DNA of 64,000 nucleotides from JAFDVL01 sp031409955 (GTDB lineage Bacteria; Acidobacteriota; Blastocatellia; RBC074), in the NCBI GenBank assembly GCA_031409955.1, contig JANNYF010000359.1, forward strand, positions 1 through 64,000, in the 5' to 3' direction. The stretch's first letter is position 1; each line of letters opens with the position of its first letter. A model generated the notes under the pieces. The model was given only the letters and a program-made list of their open reading frames with translations, searched no databases and was not told the origin of the DNA. Shown here in pieces: positions 41,864-51,689 of the stretch. The position numbers and the translations under genes were made by a program.

Positions 41864-44800
41864 ATGCGTATGAAACTGTTCTTCCTTTTTGCGCTGCTCG
41901 TTGTTCTTTGTACAGGAACAGGCCTCGCGCAAACCACGAGCGGCTCAATTGCCGGCAATGTCACTGACCCGCAACAGGCCGCCGTGGCCAATGCGACCGT
42001 CACCATCACGGATGAAGCCAGAGCGTTCACCCAAACCGTGACGGCTGATAGTAGCGGACGCTTTGTCTTCCCAACCTTATCCCCCAGCACCTATAAGCTG
42101 ACCATCGAAGCCAAAGGCTTCAAGAAATCGGAACGCACCGGCCTTTTGCTGGTGGCGAATGACAAGATGACGCTTGGCGAAGTGGCGCTGGAAGTTGGCG
42201 GCGCGAATGAAACCGTGACGATCACAGCCGAAGCAACGCTCGTCCAATCCGAGAGCGCCGAACGCTCACACGCGATTCAAGGTGAGATCGTGCGCAACAT
42301 CGCAGTCAACGGACGCGGATTCGTGAATCTGGCTTCGATTGCCACGGGTGTTGTTTTCAATAACAACGTCGGCAATAGTGACGCTATCACCAACGTCTCA
42401 GCGAACGGCTTACGCACCAGCGCAAATAATCTGGCACTGGATGGCGTCTCCATCGTAGACACTGGAAACAACGGCACAATGATTAGCGTCAACCTCGACG
42501 CCATTGCCGAATTCAAAGTGCTGACCTCGAACTATCAGGCGGAGTATGGTCGTTCGGCGGGCGCACAAATCAGCGCCGTGACACGCGGTGGCACGAAAGA
42601 TTTTCACGGTTCGTTTTATGCGTTTCGTCGTCACGATGGAATGAACGCGAACACCTGGATCAACAACCGCAACAGTACACCGACCGCTAGAGTCAATAAG
42701 CCGCGTCTGGATCAACGCGACATCGGCTACACGATTGGGGGCCCGGTCTATATTCCGAAGCTGTTCAATGAAAACAAAGACAAGTTCTTTTTCTTCTTCA
42801 GTCAGGAACATCAAAAACGGTTCACCCCTCCTGGTGCTCCTGTGAATGTGCGTGTGCCAACGGCACTCGAACGCGCGGGAGATTTCTCGCAAACCACCGA
42901 CAATGCAGGCGCGTTGTACCCTTACATCAAGGATTACACGCTCAATCTGCCCTGCAATGCCACTACCCAAACGGGCTGTTTCAGAGATGGCGGTGTGTTG
43001 GGTAAAATTCCTGCCAATCGGCTTTATGCGTTGGGGCAGAAAATCCTGGCGATTTATCCCCTCCCGAATTTTAGCCAAGCGGGCGCGAACTTTAACTACC
43101 AGACGCAGGAACCGACCAATGCTCCGCAGCGCCAGGATTTGTATCGTGGCGACTGGAACATTAGTGAAAAATGGCACGGGACAGGGAAGTATCTCTACAA
43201 CAAGAACGGCCCAATTCAACCTTACGGATCATTCGTGTTGGCGACGAACCTGCCTGATTATGCTTCGAAACAGCCGGGCAACCGCTATACCGTAACAGGT
43301 ACGGTGACAGGCTCACTAAGCCCAACTTCAGTGTTGGAAGTTACCTTTGGACAAAGCCATAACTTTATTGACATTTTACCGACCAACCCGAAATTCAATA
43401 AAGCTGGCTTGGGGCTGACGGGCATTCCGGTGTTATTCCCCGGTGCTGTCCAGCTTGATTTGCCGCCGCAATTCAACTACGGCGGACGCGTGGCCAATGC
43501 TCCGAATATCGGTTCCAACAATGCGCCGTTCTATAACTTCAATACGACGCGCGATTGGTCAGGTAACCTGTCGAAGATTGCTGGCTCGCACAGCCTCAAG
43601 TTTGGCGGGTTTTGGCAGAACAGCTTCAAACCACAAAGCAGTTTCGCCAACAATAATGGTCAATACAATTTCTCTGATAATACCAGCAACCCGTTTGATA
43701 CCCAGTTTGCTTTTGCCAACGCGATAACGGGTGTCTATAACACGTTCAATCAGGCTTCGGCGTATGTCATCGGTAAATATCGGTACAACAACGTCGAATT
43801 CTATGCGCAGGACAACTGGAAAGTGTCGAGCAAATTGACGTTTGATTACGGCATGCGTTTCTATTGGATTCAGCCGCAATTTGACGAAGATTTGCAGGCG
43901 TCGAACTTCCTTCCTGAACGTTACAATGCGGCGTCGGCGTCGGCACTATATCGCCCTGTCTGTATTGGCAACACCAATCCATGCACGGGTGATAATCGTC
44001 GGGCGGTTGATCCGCGTCTGCAAGTCGCTGGTTTCGTTCCCTCCGCGACCAATACTCTCGCCAGTGTTTTCATTGGTCGGCTGGTTCCGAACAGCGGCAC
44101 GTTGACGAATGGCGTGTTACAGGCCGGAGCTGGTTTGGAAAAAGGTGTTTACCGCAATCGTGGGATTCAATTTGCTCCTCGTTTTGGGTTCGCGTATGAC
44201 GTGTCGGGCGAACAATCGTTGGTGATTCGTGGCGGCATCGGCGTTTTCTATGATCGCCCACAAGGCAACACGGTCTTTGACCTTGTTCGCAACCCACCTG
44301 TAACGCTGGAACCGACGTTGAACTTTGGTCTTATACAACAACTCAATCAGGGGCAGCTTTTGCTTGCTCCGCCCAGCCTGGTTGCCTTTGACCGCAAAGG
44401 CAAAGTGCCGACCAGCTATGCCTATAACGTAGGCATTCAATACAAAGTACCCTTTGATGCCGTGCTGGACATTTCGTATGTCGGTACGTCAGCACAGCAT
44501 CAACTACAACGTCGCAACATCAATGCTCCGGCCTATGGCGCAGGATATGCGGCAGCCAATCAAGACCCAACGCTGGCCGCCAGCACCACTGGTTCAGCGG
44601 CCTTGCCGGTTGACTTCCTGCGTCCGTACCAAGGCTTCGGCAATATTTCGTTTATCGAACCATCCTCAAGCTCCAACTACCATTCGCTGCAAACTTCGCT
44701 TCAGCGTCGTTACACGAAAGGCTTGTTATTAGGTGTGAATTACACCTGGAGCAAGGTGTTAGGAACGCAGTCTGCTGACTTGCCAGGCATCGCTGGCTTC

Positions 44801-45451
44801 GGCGCACCGCACAATCTGAATCAACGCCGCGCCAATTATGGACCATTGGACTTTGACCGTCCGCATAACTTCAACGTCAACTGGGTCTGGGATTTGCCGA
44901 AAGGCACCGACAACGCTGGGTTGGGGTATGTGCTGAACGGCTGGCAATTGTCAGGCATCTTCCGTTACGTGACGGGTGAGCCTTACAATATTGGAGCCAC
45001 GGTTAATGGCCTCTCTTCTTATGGCTTGACTGGCACGGCGCAACTCGAAGGCCATCGCGTTGTCTTGCTGAAAAATCCAGGCAAAGGCAACAACAGCAAC
45101 CCGTATCAACAGCTCGACGTGACGGCGTTTGCATCGCCTAACTTCGGCAGTTTCAGCTATGAGTCGGGGCGCAACTTTTTGCGTTATTCTCCAATCAATA
45201 GCTGGGATTTGGCGCTCTCAAAAGAATTTCGGATTAAAGAAAGAACAAAATTTGAAATTCGCTTGGATGCCTTTAATGCGCTGAACCATACGCAATTTAA
45301 TGGTATCAATACGGGTGCGACTTTTTCCGGCCCGAATAGTACAACCATCACGAACCTGGCTAATGAGCAGACCAATCGTGGTGGCTTCGGAGCTGTAACT
45401 TCGGTGCGTCTGCCACGTAATATGCAACTTTCGGCACGGTTTGAATTCTAA
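41864..45451 (+). CDS. TonB-dependent receptor, Oar/CarboxypepD-regulatory type
   Basis: A 1195-residue outer-membrane protein. Signal peptide (MKLFFLFALLVVLCTGTGLAQ), a carboxypeptidase-regulatory-like beta-sandwich at about 24-110 (SGSIAGNVTDPQQAAVANATVTI), a plug domain with IRNIAVNGRG-type and LALDGVSIVDTG segments, then a long beta-barrel ending in the aromatic LSARFEF needed for barrel assembly. In Acidobacteriota such receptors import oligosaccharides or other large substrates with TonB energy. GGAG lies 8 bases before the ATG. A palindrome terminator follows. It heads the region of exported enzymes to 61349. Confidence 0.93.
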   Translation: MRMKLFFLFALLVVLCTGTGLAQTTSGSIAGNVTDPQQAAVANATVTITDEARAFTQTVTADSSGRFVFPTLSPSTYKLTIEAKGFKKSERTGLLLVANDKMTLGEVALEVGGANETVTITAEATLVQSESAERSHAIQGEIVRNIAVNGRGFVNLASIATGVVFNNNVGNSDAITNVSANGLRTSANNLALDGVSIVDTGNNGTMISVNLDAIAEFKVLTSNYQAEYGRSAGAQISAVTRGGTKDFHGSFYAFRRHDGMNANTWINNRNSTPTARVNKPRLDQRDIGYTIGGPVYIPKLFNENKDKFFFFFSQEHQKRFTPPGAPVNVRVPTALERAGDFSQTTDNAGALYPYIKDYTLNLPCNATTQTGCFRDGGVLGKIPANRLYALGQKILAIYPLPNFSQAGANFNYQTQEPTNAPQRQDLYRGDWNISEKWHGTGKYLYNKNGPIQPYGSFVLATNLPDYASKQPGNRYTVTGTVTGSLSPTSVLEVTFGQSHNFIDILPTNPKFNKAGLGLTGIPVLFPGAVQLDLPPQFNYGGRVANAPNIGSNNAPFYNFNTTRDWSGNLSKIAGSHSLKFGGFWQNSFKPQSSFANNNGQYNFSDNTSNPFDTQFAFANAITGVYNTFNQASAYVIGKYRYNNVEFYAQDNWKVSSKLTFDYGMRFYWIQPQFDEDLQASNFLPERYNAASASALYRPVCIGNTNPCTGDNRRAVDPRLQVAGFVPSATNTLASVFIGRLVPNSGTLTNGVLQAGAGLEKGVYRNRGIQFAPRFGFAYDVSGEQSLVIRGGIGVFYDRPQGNTVFDLVRNPPVTLEPTLNFGLIQQLNQGQLLLAPPSLVAFDRKGKVPTSYAYNVGIQYKVPFDAVLDISYVGTSAQHQLQRRNINAPAYGAGYAAANQDPTLAASTTGSAALPVDFLRPYQGFGNISFIEPSSSSNYHSLQTSLQRRYTKGLLLGVNYTWSKVLGTQSADLPGIAGFGAPHNLNQRRANYGPLDFDRPHNFNVNWVWDLPKGTDNAGLGYVLNGWQLSGIFRYVTGEPYNIGATVNGLSSYGLTGTAQLEGHRVVLLKNPGKGNNSNPYQQLDVTAFASPNFGSFSYESGRNFLRYSPINSWDLALSKEFRIKERTKFEIRLDAFNALNHTQFNGINTGATFSGPNSTTITNLANEQTNRGGFGAVTSVRLPRNMQLSARFEF

Positions 45452-45468
45452 ACCGACCGATCATTATC

Positions 45469-45510
45469 CCCGGCGTTGAGTTGTAACCCACAAACAACGC
45501 CGGGCGTCTT
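45469..45510 (+). terminator. Hairpin after the TonB receptor gene
   Basis: Perfect arms CCCGGCGTTG (45469-45478) and CAACGCCGGG (45495-45504) with a 16-base loop, followed by CGTCTT. It starts 18 bases after the receptor stop. Confidence 0.65.
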
Positions 45511-45650
45511 AGCAATTCAATCCTTGCAACACTGCCGTCTGATTTGGGAAAGTTTTCGACCCTGCCCTGCCCAGGCGGCAGTGCTGTAAGAAATCTCCGC
45601 AGTTCAAACCTACGAATTTCAATGTTAGTTACTAACCTGGAGGAACAACC

Positions 45651-46103
45651 ATGAGTCGAAACGTCTGGAAACTTGCCGTGATTGCAGTGCTTGCCTGCTT
45701 TACGATCACGCTGTATGGACAACAACAAGGCGGCCCGCCGCAAGGTGGCCCCCCACAAGGCGGCGGCTTTAAGAACCTGAAAGTGTTTCCGAAAGATATG
45801 GCGCGGCCACAATTGATGGGCATTATGCAAGGCTGGACGCGCGCGCTCGGCGTCACCTGCAATCATTGTCACGGAGACGACAAGTCCACCGATGAAAAGC
45901 CGGAAAAAGATGTCGCTCGTGCGATGGTCAAAATGATGATGAATCTGCGGCAAAACGCCACGGATTTTCTGCCCGACAATCGCATTGCGAAAGTCAGTTG
46001 CTGGACCTGCCATCGTGGCAATGCCAAGATTGAATTGCCAGCACCGCCAACGCCTCCGCAAGGACAAGGTGCTCCGCCAGCGCCGAAGCCTCCGCAAGAA
46101 TAA
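45651..46103 (+). CDS. Small dihaem c-type cytochrome, reaction-centre-cytochrome-like
   Basis: A 150-residue exported protein. Signal peptide, a Gly/Pro/Gln-rich spacer (QQQGGPPQGGPPQGGG), then haem motifs CNHCH (70-74) and CWTCH (117-121), in the arrangement of the photosynthetic reaction-centre cytochrome c fold, widespread in non-photosynthetic Acidobacteriota. FPKDMARPQLMGIMQGWTRALGVTC is the typical lead-in. It should carry electrons in the periplasm, perhaps from the quinoproteins downstream. The C-terminus is Pro-rich. CTGGAGG precedes the ATG. Confidence 0.88.
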   Translation: MSRNVWKLAVIAVLACFTITLYGQQQGGPPQGGPPQGGGFKNLKVFPKDMARPQLMGIMQGWTRALGVTCNHCHGDDKSTDEKPEKDVARAMVKMMMNLRQNATDFLPDNRIAKVSCWTCHRGNAKIELPAPPTPPQGQGAPPAPKPPQE

Positions 46104-46114
46104 TTGCACCACGC

Positions 46115-46196
46115 AAAGAGGCGTCCAGGGGACACGCTTTCGGTTGGCTGTGCTGGGTCGCACGCAAGCTGAAGCTTGAACTCTGAGCGCCTCTTT
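46115..46196 (+). terminator. Stem-loop after the dihaem cytochrome gene
   Basis: AAAGAGGCG (46115-46123) pairs perfectly with CGCCTCTTT (46188-46196), followed by TTCAG. The loop of 64 bases contains the near-palindrome CAAGCTGAAGCTTG. It probably separates the cytochrome from the next operon. Confidence 0.5.
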
Positions 46197-46278
46197 TCAG
46201 TCTCGTTAATTTGTTTTCGGTGAGTCGTGGAAGGCTGCCAAAGTTTTCTACCTCTCACCTTTCCAGAAGGAGTTCCTC

Positions 46279-46818
46279 GTGAATCGTTCCCTAACAATTT
46301 TTCTCATGGCTATTTTAGCGGTCGCCGCTTTGGCTCAAACAGGCGCACAACAACCGGCTGCACCGAATCCCAACCCGCTCAGCGCCGATGCGAAAGCCAT
46401 GTACAACGGCGTCAAGAACAACCTGCTCAAGATGGCGGAGAAGATGCCGGAAGAACATTATGCCTTCAAGGCCACAGCGGATGTTCGCACCTTCGGGCAA
46501 TTGATCGGACACGTTGCCGATTCACAAGCGCGCACCTGCTCGGCGGTGAATGGCGAGCCGAAAAATTTGGATGCGGCGGCGAAGACCTCAAAGGCGGAGT
46601 TGGTGGCGGCTTTGAAAGAATCGTTCTCGCTTTGTGACAAAGCCTTTGATTCGTTGACCGATGCGAAAGCGGTTGAGACGATTGCGATGGGGCAACGACA
46701 AAGCACCCGCATCGGCGCGCTCATCAGAACCGTATCGCACTCGAACGAAGAGTATGGATATATGGCCGTTTACATGCGGCTGAAAGGCGTCGTACCACCA
46801 TCGAGCGAGGGGCGATAA
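46279..46818 (+). CDS. Exported DinB-family protein
   Basis: A 179-residue protein with an N-terminal signal (LTIFLMAILAVAALAQTGAQ) and a four-helix DinB-like bundle: LLKMAEKMPEEHYAFKATADVRTFGQLIGHVADSQARTC, then IGALIRTVSHSNEEYGYMAVYM. DinB/YfiT-like bundles often bind a metal through three histidines; H in LIGHVADSQ and H in VSHSNEEYG are visible, the third position is uncertain. Function unknown. GTG start with AAGGAG. First of a five-gene run to 51415. Confidence 0.85.
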   Translation: MNRSLTIFLMAILAVAALAQTGAQQPAAPNPNPLSADAKAMYNGVKNNLLKMAEKMPEEHYAFKATADVRTFGQLIGHVADSQARTCSAVNGEPKNLDAAAKTSKAELVAALKESFSLCDKAFDSLTDAKAVETIAMGQRQSTRIGALIRTVSHSNEEYGYMAVYMRLKGVVPPSSEGR

Positions 46819-46841
46819 AAAAATTCCTTAGAAAGAAACCC

Positions 46842-47786
46842 ATGAAAAACTCTCTCTCCCTAATCTTGTTGTTCGCTGCTTTCATTCTTCCCGCAACCGC
46901 CGCCGCGCCGATTCGTGTGATGTTGTTGGATGGCGAGAGCGGGGGGCCGTATCACAAATGGCAAATCATCACACCTGTGCTGAAAAAACAGCTTGAAGAA
47001 ACGGGACTGTTTCAAGTAGACGTCGTGACCGCGCCGCCTGCTGGCGGAGATTTCAGCCACTTCAAACCGGAGTTCAGTAAGTATCAAGTCATCGTCTTCA
47101 ACTACGATGCACCCGATGAACGCTGGTCGGCAGAGTTGAAATCATCGTTCGAGCAGTACATCAAAAACGGCGGCGGGTTGGTGACGGTTCATGCGGCGGA
47201 CAACGCGTTTGGCGGCTGGAAGGAATTCAACGAAATGATTGGCGTCGGCGGTTGGCGTGGTCGCACCGAAAAATCCGGGCCGTACTGGTTTTTCAAAGAT
47301 GGCAAGCTGGCTTCCGACGAATCACCTGGTAGCGCAGGCAATCACGGGCAACGCACGCCCTATCAAATGACGATGCAGACGCCGACTCATCCGATCACGA
47401 AAGGATTGCCGAAAGTCTGGATGCATCAGGGCGATGAGTTGTATTCGAAATTACGTGGCCCCGGCAAAAATATGACCGTCCTGGCCACGGCCTTTTCCGA
47501 TTCCGCCAATAAGGGGACAGGCCGTGACGAACCCATGCTGATGGTGTTGAGCTACGGCAAAGGACGCATCTTTCACACAGCGCTGGGACACGACATCGTG
47601 GCCCTGAGTTGTGTAGGGTTCGCTACGACGTTTCAGCGCGGCACGGAATGGGCGGCCATGGGGAAAGTGACGCAGAAAGTTCCGACGAATTTCCCGAATG
47701 CGAATTCCGTCAGCTATCGCGCCGACTATGCGGCAATGGATCCAAATTACAAGCGCGGCTTGAATGGGCTGGATGCCGCAAGGTAG
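46842..47786 (+). CDS. Exported ThuA-like (trehalose-utilisation family) protein
   Basis: A 314-residue protein with signal peptide (LSLILLFAAFILPATAAA) and the ThuA class I glutamine-amidotransferase-like fold: IRVMLLDGESGGPYHKWQ, YQVIVFNYDAPDERWSAEL, GGGLVTVHAADNAFGGW, MHQGDELYSKLRGPGKNM and GKGRIFHTALGHD. ThuA-like proteins are linked to sugar catabolism (trehalose and related 3-keto sugars); biochemical role not firm. Separated by 23 bases from the DinB-like gene. Confidence 0.88.
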   Translation: MKNSLSLILLFAAFILPATAAAPIRVMLLDGESGGPYHKWQIITPVLKKQLEETGLFQVDVVTAPPAGGDFSHFKPEFSKYQVIVFNYDAPDERWSAELKSSFEQYIKNGGGLVTVHAADNAFGGWKEFNEMIGVGGWRGRTEKSGPYWFFKDGKLASDESPGSAGNHGQRTPYQMTMQTPTHPITKGLPKVWMHQGDELYSKLRGPGKNMTVLATAFSDSANKGTGRDEPMLMVLSYGKGRIFHTALGHDIVALSCVGFATTFQRGTEWAAMGKVTQKVPTNFPNANSVSYRADYAAMDPNYKRGLNGLDAAR

Positions 47787-47817
47787 ATCAGCCTCTTAAT
47801 CGTTGGTGGGAATCGCC

Positions 47818-48657
47818 ATGTCTTATCAATCTAAATTTCGTAGTTTTGTGGTGCTGCTTTTCGTCGCACTGTTGCCTGGCTTGTTCGTAAAGAACCCCAC
47901 CGCACAAGAACCGGCGGGCGGCGGTGGGCGGCGCGGCGGCAACCTGCGCGAGTTTCTCGGTCTCGGCCCCGCGCCCGATGCGGCAGCCGCGAAAAAAGGA
48001 GAACCGTTGTATAACCAGTCCTGCGCGGGCTGTCACGGCAAAGAAGGTCGCGGCGCACAGGCTCCCAGCCTGATTCGCTCCCCGTTAGTGTTGCACGATG
48101 AGAAAGGCGAGAAGCTGGCACCAATTCTCAAAGACGGGCGCGGAACCATGCCGGGATTTCCGAATTTATCGAAGGACGACGTTTACAATCTTTCGCAGTA
48201 CATTCATTTGCAAGTGGAACTCACCGCAAATCGCGGCACGTATGGCGCCACCTACGCGTCACTGCGAAATCAAGCGACAGGCAATGCCGAAAAAGGCGAA
48301 GAGTTTTTCCAGGGCAATTGCACAAGCTGTCATTCCGCGACGGGTGACCTCGCCAAAATTGGCGCGAAGTTTCCCCAGGTTGCAGTGCTGAAGAATCGCT
48401 TCCTCTGGCCTGCGACGCCCGGCCCCGCCAAAGCAACCGTCACGACGTCTGCTGGCAAAACCATCGCCGGAACCGTCAAGACCAACAACGACTTTGAAAT
48501 TTCCCTGTTGGATGCCGAAGGCAAGTATCACTACTGGCCGCGCCCGCAAGTGAAAGTCGAGATCGAAGACAAGTTGACCGGACATCGCGCCCTGTTGCCG
48601 AAATACTCAGACGCGGACATTAACAATCTCGCAGCCTATCTGGTGACACTGAAATGA
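47818..48657 (+). CDS. Dihaem cytochrome c partner of the quinoprotein
   Basis: A 279-residue exported protein: signal peptide (FVVLLFVALLPGLFV), a first cytochrome c module with CAGCH (69-73) and a methionine ligand candidate in GTMPGFPNL, and a second haem motif CTSCH at 168-172 followed by a beta-rich segment. Its stop overlaps the ATG of the quinoprotein gene (ATGA), so the two are co-translated. It is the likely electron acceptor of that dehydrogenase. Start 47818 is preferred to 47803 because GTGGGA precedes it. Confidence 0.85.
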   Translation: MSYQSKFRSFVVLLFVALLPGLFVKNPTAQEPAGGGGRRGGNLREFLGLGPAPDAAAAKKGEPLYNQSCAGCHGKEGRGAQAPSLIRSPLVLHDEKGEKLAPILKDGRGTMPGFPNLSKDDVYNLSQYIHLQVELTANRGTYGATYASLRNQATGNAEKGEEFFQGNCTSCHSATGDLAKIGAKFPQVAVLKNRFLWPATPGPAKATVTTSAGKTIAGTVKTNNDFEISLLDAEGKYHYWPRPQVKVEIEDKLTGHRALLPKYSDADINNLAAYLVTLK

Positions 48658-50288
48658 AACTGATCCGACTCTTACTCGCACTGGCATTCATGACCAGTTC
48701 GCTTTGCGCGCAAGGCCTTGACCCCAAGACGCTCACGCTCTTCAAGCAACCGGCGGATTGTTGGCCGACCTACAACGGCGATTATTCGGGGCGGCGCTAC
48801 AGCGAGTTGAAGCAAATCAATCAAGCCAATATTGACCTGCTCAAAATTGAATGGATGTATCGCATTCGCGGCATCGGGCCACAGCGCGGTGTGGGCGATC
48901 CGGTCATCAAATCCACGCCGCTGCTGGTGAATGGCATTCTGTATTTCACCATTCCCAATCACATCTTTGCGATCAACGCGCGCACCGGCGAACAGCTTTG
49001 GCAGTACGATTTCAAGGACGAAGGTGGACATCTGGTCGGGCAGCGCGGCGTTGGGATGTATGGCGATTGGCTGTACTTTGAAAGTCCCGACGGCTGGTTC
49101 ATTTCGCTCAACGCCAAAGACGGCAAGGAGCGGTGGCGCAAAAAGATTGCCGACGAGAAGCAGCAATATTTTACGACGATGGCTCCGCTCGTGGTCAAGA
49201 ATCACATCATCATTGGGGTCGGCGGCGATGCGATGGACGTGCGCGGTTATTTGGAATCGCGCGATCCCGAAACGGGCGAATTGCAATGGCGCTGGTACAC
49301 GACGCCGGAGAAAATGGGCGATCCCGGTTCTGAGACCTGGCCGAATCTGGATGCGATGCATCACGGCGGCGGCATGACGTGGATGCCCGGCACGTATGAC
49401 CCCGATTTGAATCTGATCTATTGGGGCACGGGCAACGCGAACCCGGTTTTCGCCGGACAAAGTCGCAAGGGCGCGAATCTGTGGACGGCGTGTATCGTGG
49501 CGCTCAATCCAGACACGGGCAAACTGGTGTGGTACTTCCAACCTTCGCCGCACGACACGCATGATTGGGACAACGTCGAAACGCCCGTCCTCTTTGACGC
49601 CGTCATCAATGGGCAGCCGCGCAAATTGTTGGGGCAGGCCGCGCGCGCCGGATGGTTCTTCGTGTTGGATCGCGCGAGCGGCAAGAACCTGGTCTCCAAG
49701 CCGTTCGCAGGCACAGGCAATTGGGCGCTGGGCGTGGATGCCAAAGGCCAACCGATTCCGAACCCTGCGAAAGAACCTTCGGTGGACGGCACGATGATTG
49801 ATATGCCCGCCATGGGCGCGACCAATTGGCCTCCGCCGAGCTACAGCCCGCAGACCGAATTGTTCTACTTCAACGGCACACAAGGCTACGGGCTGGCGTA
49901 CCTCTACGACACCTCTGACAAACCGCAAGGCTACGGTGGCGGCAGCGGCGGCAACTTCGATACGAGTTCGGCCTTGTTTGCGCTGGACATTCGGACAGGC
50001 GCGATCAAATGGAAACATGAACATCGCGGCGGCGGCCCGGGCGGCGGTGGCGGCGGTATGAGCGGCGGCGTTTTGACCACCGCAGGCAGACTATTGTTCA
50101 CGGGTGATTCCGGCGAACTCGTCGCGTTTGATCCCGCCAAGGGCAAACCGCTCTGGCATCAACGCCTGACCAGTGGCGTGAGCAACGGGCCTTCGACGTG
50201 GGAGTTGGACGGCAAGCAATATTTGATCGTCGGCGCAGGCGATACGCTGTATGCCTTGACGCTGGCCGGCAAAGGGAAAACAGAATAA
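48654..50288 (+). CDS. PQQ-dependent dehydrogenase-type quinoprotein
   Basis: A 544-residue exported eight-bladed propeller (tryptophan-docking type). Signal peptide, then WPTYNGDYSGRRYSELKQIN at the start of the fold, repeated blades such as IFAINARTGEQLWQYDFKD, FISLNAKDGKERWRKKI, and the active-site Asp in HDTHDWDNVETPVLF. Members oxidise alcohols, sugars or aldehydes with pyrroloquinoline quinone and pass electrons to cytochrome c. The vicinal Cys pair of methanol dehydrogenase is absent. NCBI-style families call some acidobacterial members quinoproteins without PQQ-synthesis genes; no pqq biosynthesis gene is seen here. Start overlaps the cytochrome gene by 4 bases. Confidence 0.9.
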   Translation: MKLIRLLLALAFMTSSLCAQGLDPKTLTLFKQPADCWPTYNGDYSGRRYSELKQINQANIDLLKIEWMYRIRGIGPQRGVGDPVIKSTPLLVNGILYFTIPNHIFAINARTGEQLWQYDFKDEGGHLVGQRGVGMYGDWLYFESPDGWFISLNAKDGKERWRKKIADEKQQYFTTMAPLVVKNHIIIGVGGDAMDVRGYLESRDPETGELQWRWYTTPEKMGDPGSETWPNLDAMHHGGGMTWMPGTYDPDLNLIYWGTGNANPVFAGQSRKGANLWTACIVALNPDTGKLVWYFQPSPHDTHDWDNVETPVLFDAVINGQPRKLLGQAARAGWFFVLDRASGKNLVSKPFAGTGNWALGVDAKGQPIPNPAKEPSVDGTMIDMPAMGATNWPPPSYSPQTELFYFNGTQGYGLAYLYDTSDKPQGYGGGSGGNFDTSSALFALDIRTGAIKWKHEHRGGGPGGGGGGMSGGVLTTAGRLLFTGDSGELVAFDPAKGKPLWHQRLTSGVSNGPSTWELDGKQYLIVGAGDTLYALTLAGKGKTE

Positions 50289-50299
50289 GAGCAATTCCT

Positions 50300-51415
50300 A
50301 TGAACCATTCCACTATCACACGGAGAGATTTTTTTATGCACGCTGCTGCGCCTTTGGCGATGACAGCGCTGTCGCCATTGGTGTCGGCCAACACTGCGCC
50401 GCTCAGCAAAATGGGCGTCGCCTCCACGTCGTTTATGGGCGCAGAGATTGGTTCCAATCGGTTCCCGAACGCGCCTGCCCCTACGCCGCCGTCAGGGGGA
50501 CAAGGCGCACCACCAGCACCACGGTTTCGGCAGCGTGATGCCTTAGAGTTTTTAGAAAAATGTCACGCGCTCGGTGCAGGCGGCGTGCAAACGGGCTTGA
50601 ATGGCGATTTGCAAAAGCTGCGCGCACGGGCTGATGAATTGGGGATGTATCTGGAAGGAATGATTTCGATTCCACGCAACGGCGATATGAGCGCACTCGA
50701 AAAAGGTCTGGCGGATTGCAAAGCCGCAGGCGTGACTGTCGCGCGGTGTGCGATGTTGGGCGGTCGTCGCTATGAAACCTTCAAAACGTTAGCTGAGTGG
50801 AAAGCCTGGGTGGATCAAAGTCACAATGCTTTGCGATTGGCGATGCCGATTATCGAGAAACACAAAGTTGTCGTGGCGATGGAGAATCACAAGGACTGGA
50901 CGCTGGAAGATTTTCTGCGCCTCTTGCGGACGTATCAGAGTCCCTACCTGCAAGTCTGTTTGGATTTCGGCAATAACATCTCGTTACTGGATGATCCGTA
51001 TGAAGTAATCGAAGGCCTTGCGCCGTACGCCAAATCCACGCACATCAAAGATATGGGCTTGCAGCCTTACGAAGATGGCTTTTTGTTGTCGGAAGTTGTC
51101 TTGGGCGAAGGCATTCTGGATTTGCCGCGCATTGTGGCAACCATTCAAAAAGCCAATCCCCAAACCAAGTTTTCGCTGGAAATGATTACGCGCGATCCGC
51201 TTAAAGTGCCGTGCATGACAAAGCAATATTGGGAAGTCTTCCCCGACCGCAACGGCAAATATCTCGCGCAAACCGTGAAGTTGGTGAATGCGCGTGCGAG
51301 CCGTGATCCGCTCCCAACGGTCACACAGCTTTCGCCTGCTGACCGCGCCAAGGTCGAAGAAGACAATGTTAAGGCGTGTTTTCGTTATGTGGATGAAAAG
51401 AAATTGATTGCCTGA
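50300..51415 (+). CDS. Tat-exported sugar phosphate isomerase/epimerase-like TIM barrel
   Basis: A 371-residue protein. Twin-arginine signal (TRRDFFMHAAAPLAMTALSPLVSA), then an AP-endonuclease-2/xylose-isomerase TIM barrel: ALEFLEKCHALGAGGVQTGL, VVVAMENHKDWTLEDFLRLL (metal Glu), YLQVCLDFGNNISLLDDP (Asp) and KSTHIKDMGLQPYEDGF (His, Asp). These proteins isomerise or epimerise sugars; Tat-type members in Acidobacteriota and Planctomycetota are often linked to keto-sugar catabolism. Lies 11 bases after the quinoprotein gene. Confidence 0.85.
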   Translation: MNHSTITRRDFFMHAAAPLAMTALSPLVSANTAPLSKMGVASTSFMGAEIGSNRFPNAPAPTPPSGGQGAPPAPRFRQRDALEFLEKCHALGAGGVQTGLNGDLQKLRARADELGMYLEGMISIPRNGDMSALEKGLADCKAAGVTVARCAMLGGRRYETFKTLAEWKAWVDQSHNALRLAMPIIEKHKVVVAMENHKDWTLEDFLRLLRTYQSPYLQVCLDFGNNISLLDDPYEVIEGLAPYAKSTHIKDMGLQPYEDGFLLSEVVLGEGILDLPRIVATIQKANPQTKFSLEMITRDPLKVPCMTKQYWEVFPDRNGKYLAQTVKLVNARASRDPLPTVTQLSPADRAKVEEDNVKACFRYVDEKKLIA

Positions 51416-51462
51416 GACCACGTTCCCTAGGCCAATAGCGCCAAGTTAGGATCAAGGCGGAA

Positions 51463-51563
51463 ATCACCTGACTCCTGATTCCCGATTCCTGACTCCTGCG
51501 CACCAAAACAGCTTTTCATTTTGTGAGCAGGAGTCAGGAATCGGGAATCAGGAGTCAGGTGAT
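51463..51563. repeat. Perfect 37-bp inverted repeat
   Basis: Arms 51463-51499 and 51527-51563 are exact reverse complements (left arm begins ATCACCTGACTCCTGATTCC), separated by a 27-base loop. The arm contains its own repeat of GACTCCTG. Downstream text CCGTTGGGCAAATTATTT recurs at about 61511. Strongly suggests a mobile or dispersed palindromic element, though it could also end the preceding operon. Confidence 0.85.
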
Positions 51564-51689
51564 CCAGTCCCGTTGGGCAAATTATTTCACGCTGCCCTCT
51601 TTCTTCACGTAGTGGCAAATTGATTTGCTCTGCCAGGCAAGCGAATGAATTCATTACTACGTGTTTGTTTATTAGCAGAAAGAACCCCC

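Noticed and set aside
48672..50024. 450-codon open frame on the minus strand opposite the quinoprotein
   Set aside because: It lies entirely antisense to a well-supported quinoprotein and has a composition (Arg/His-rich) typical of shadow frames.
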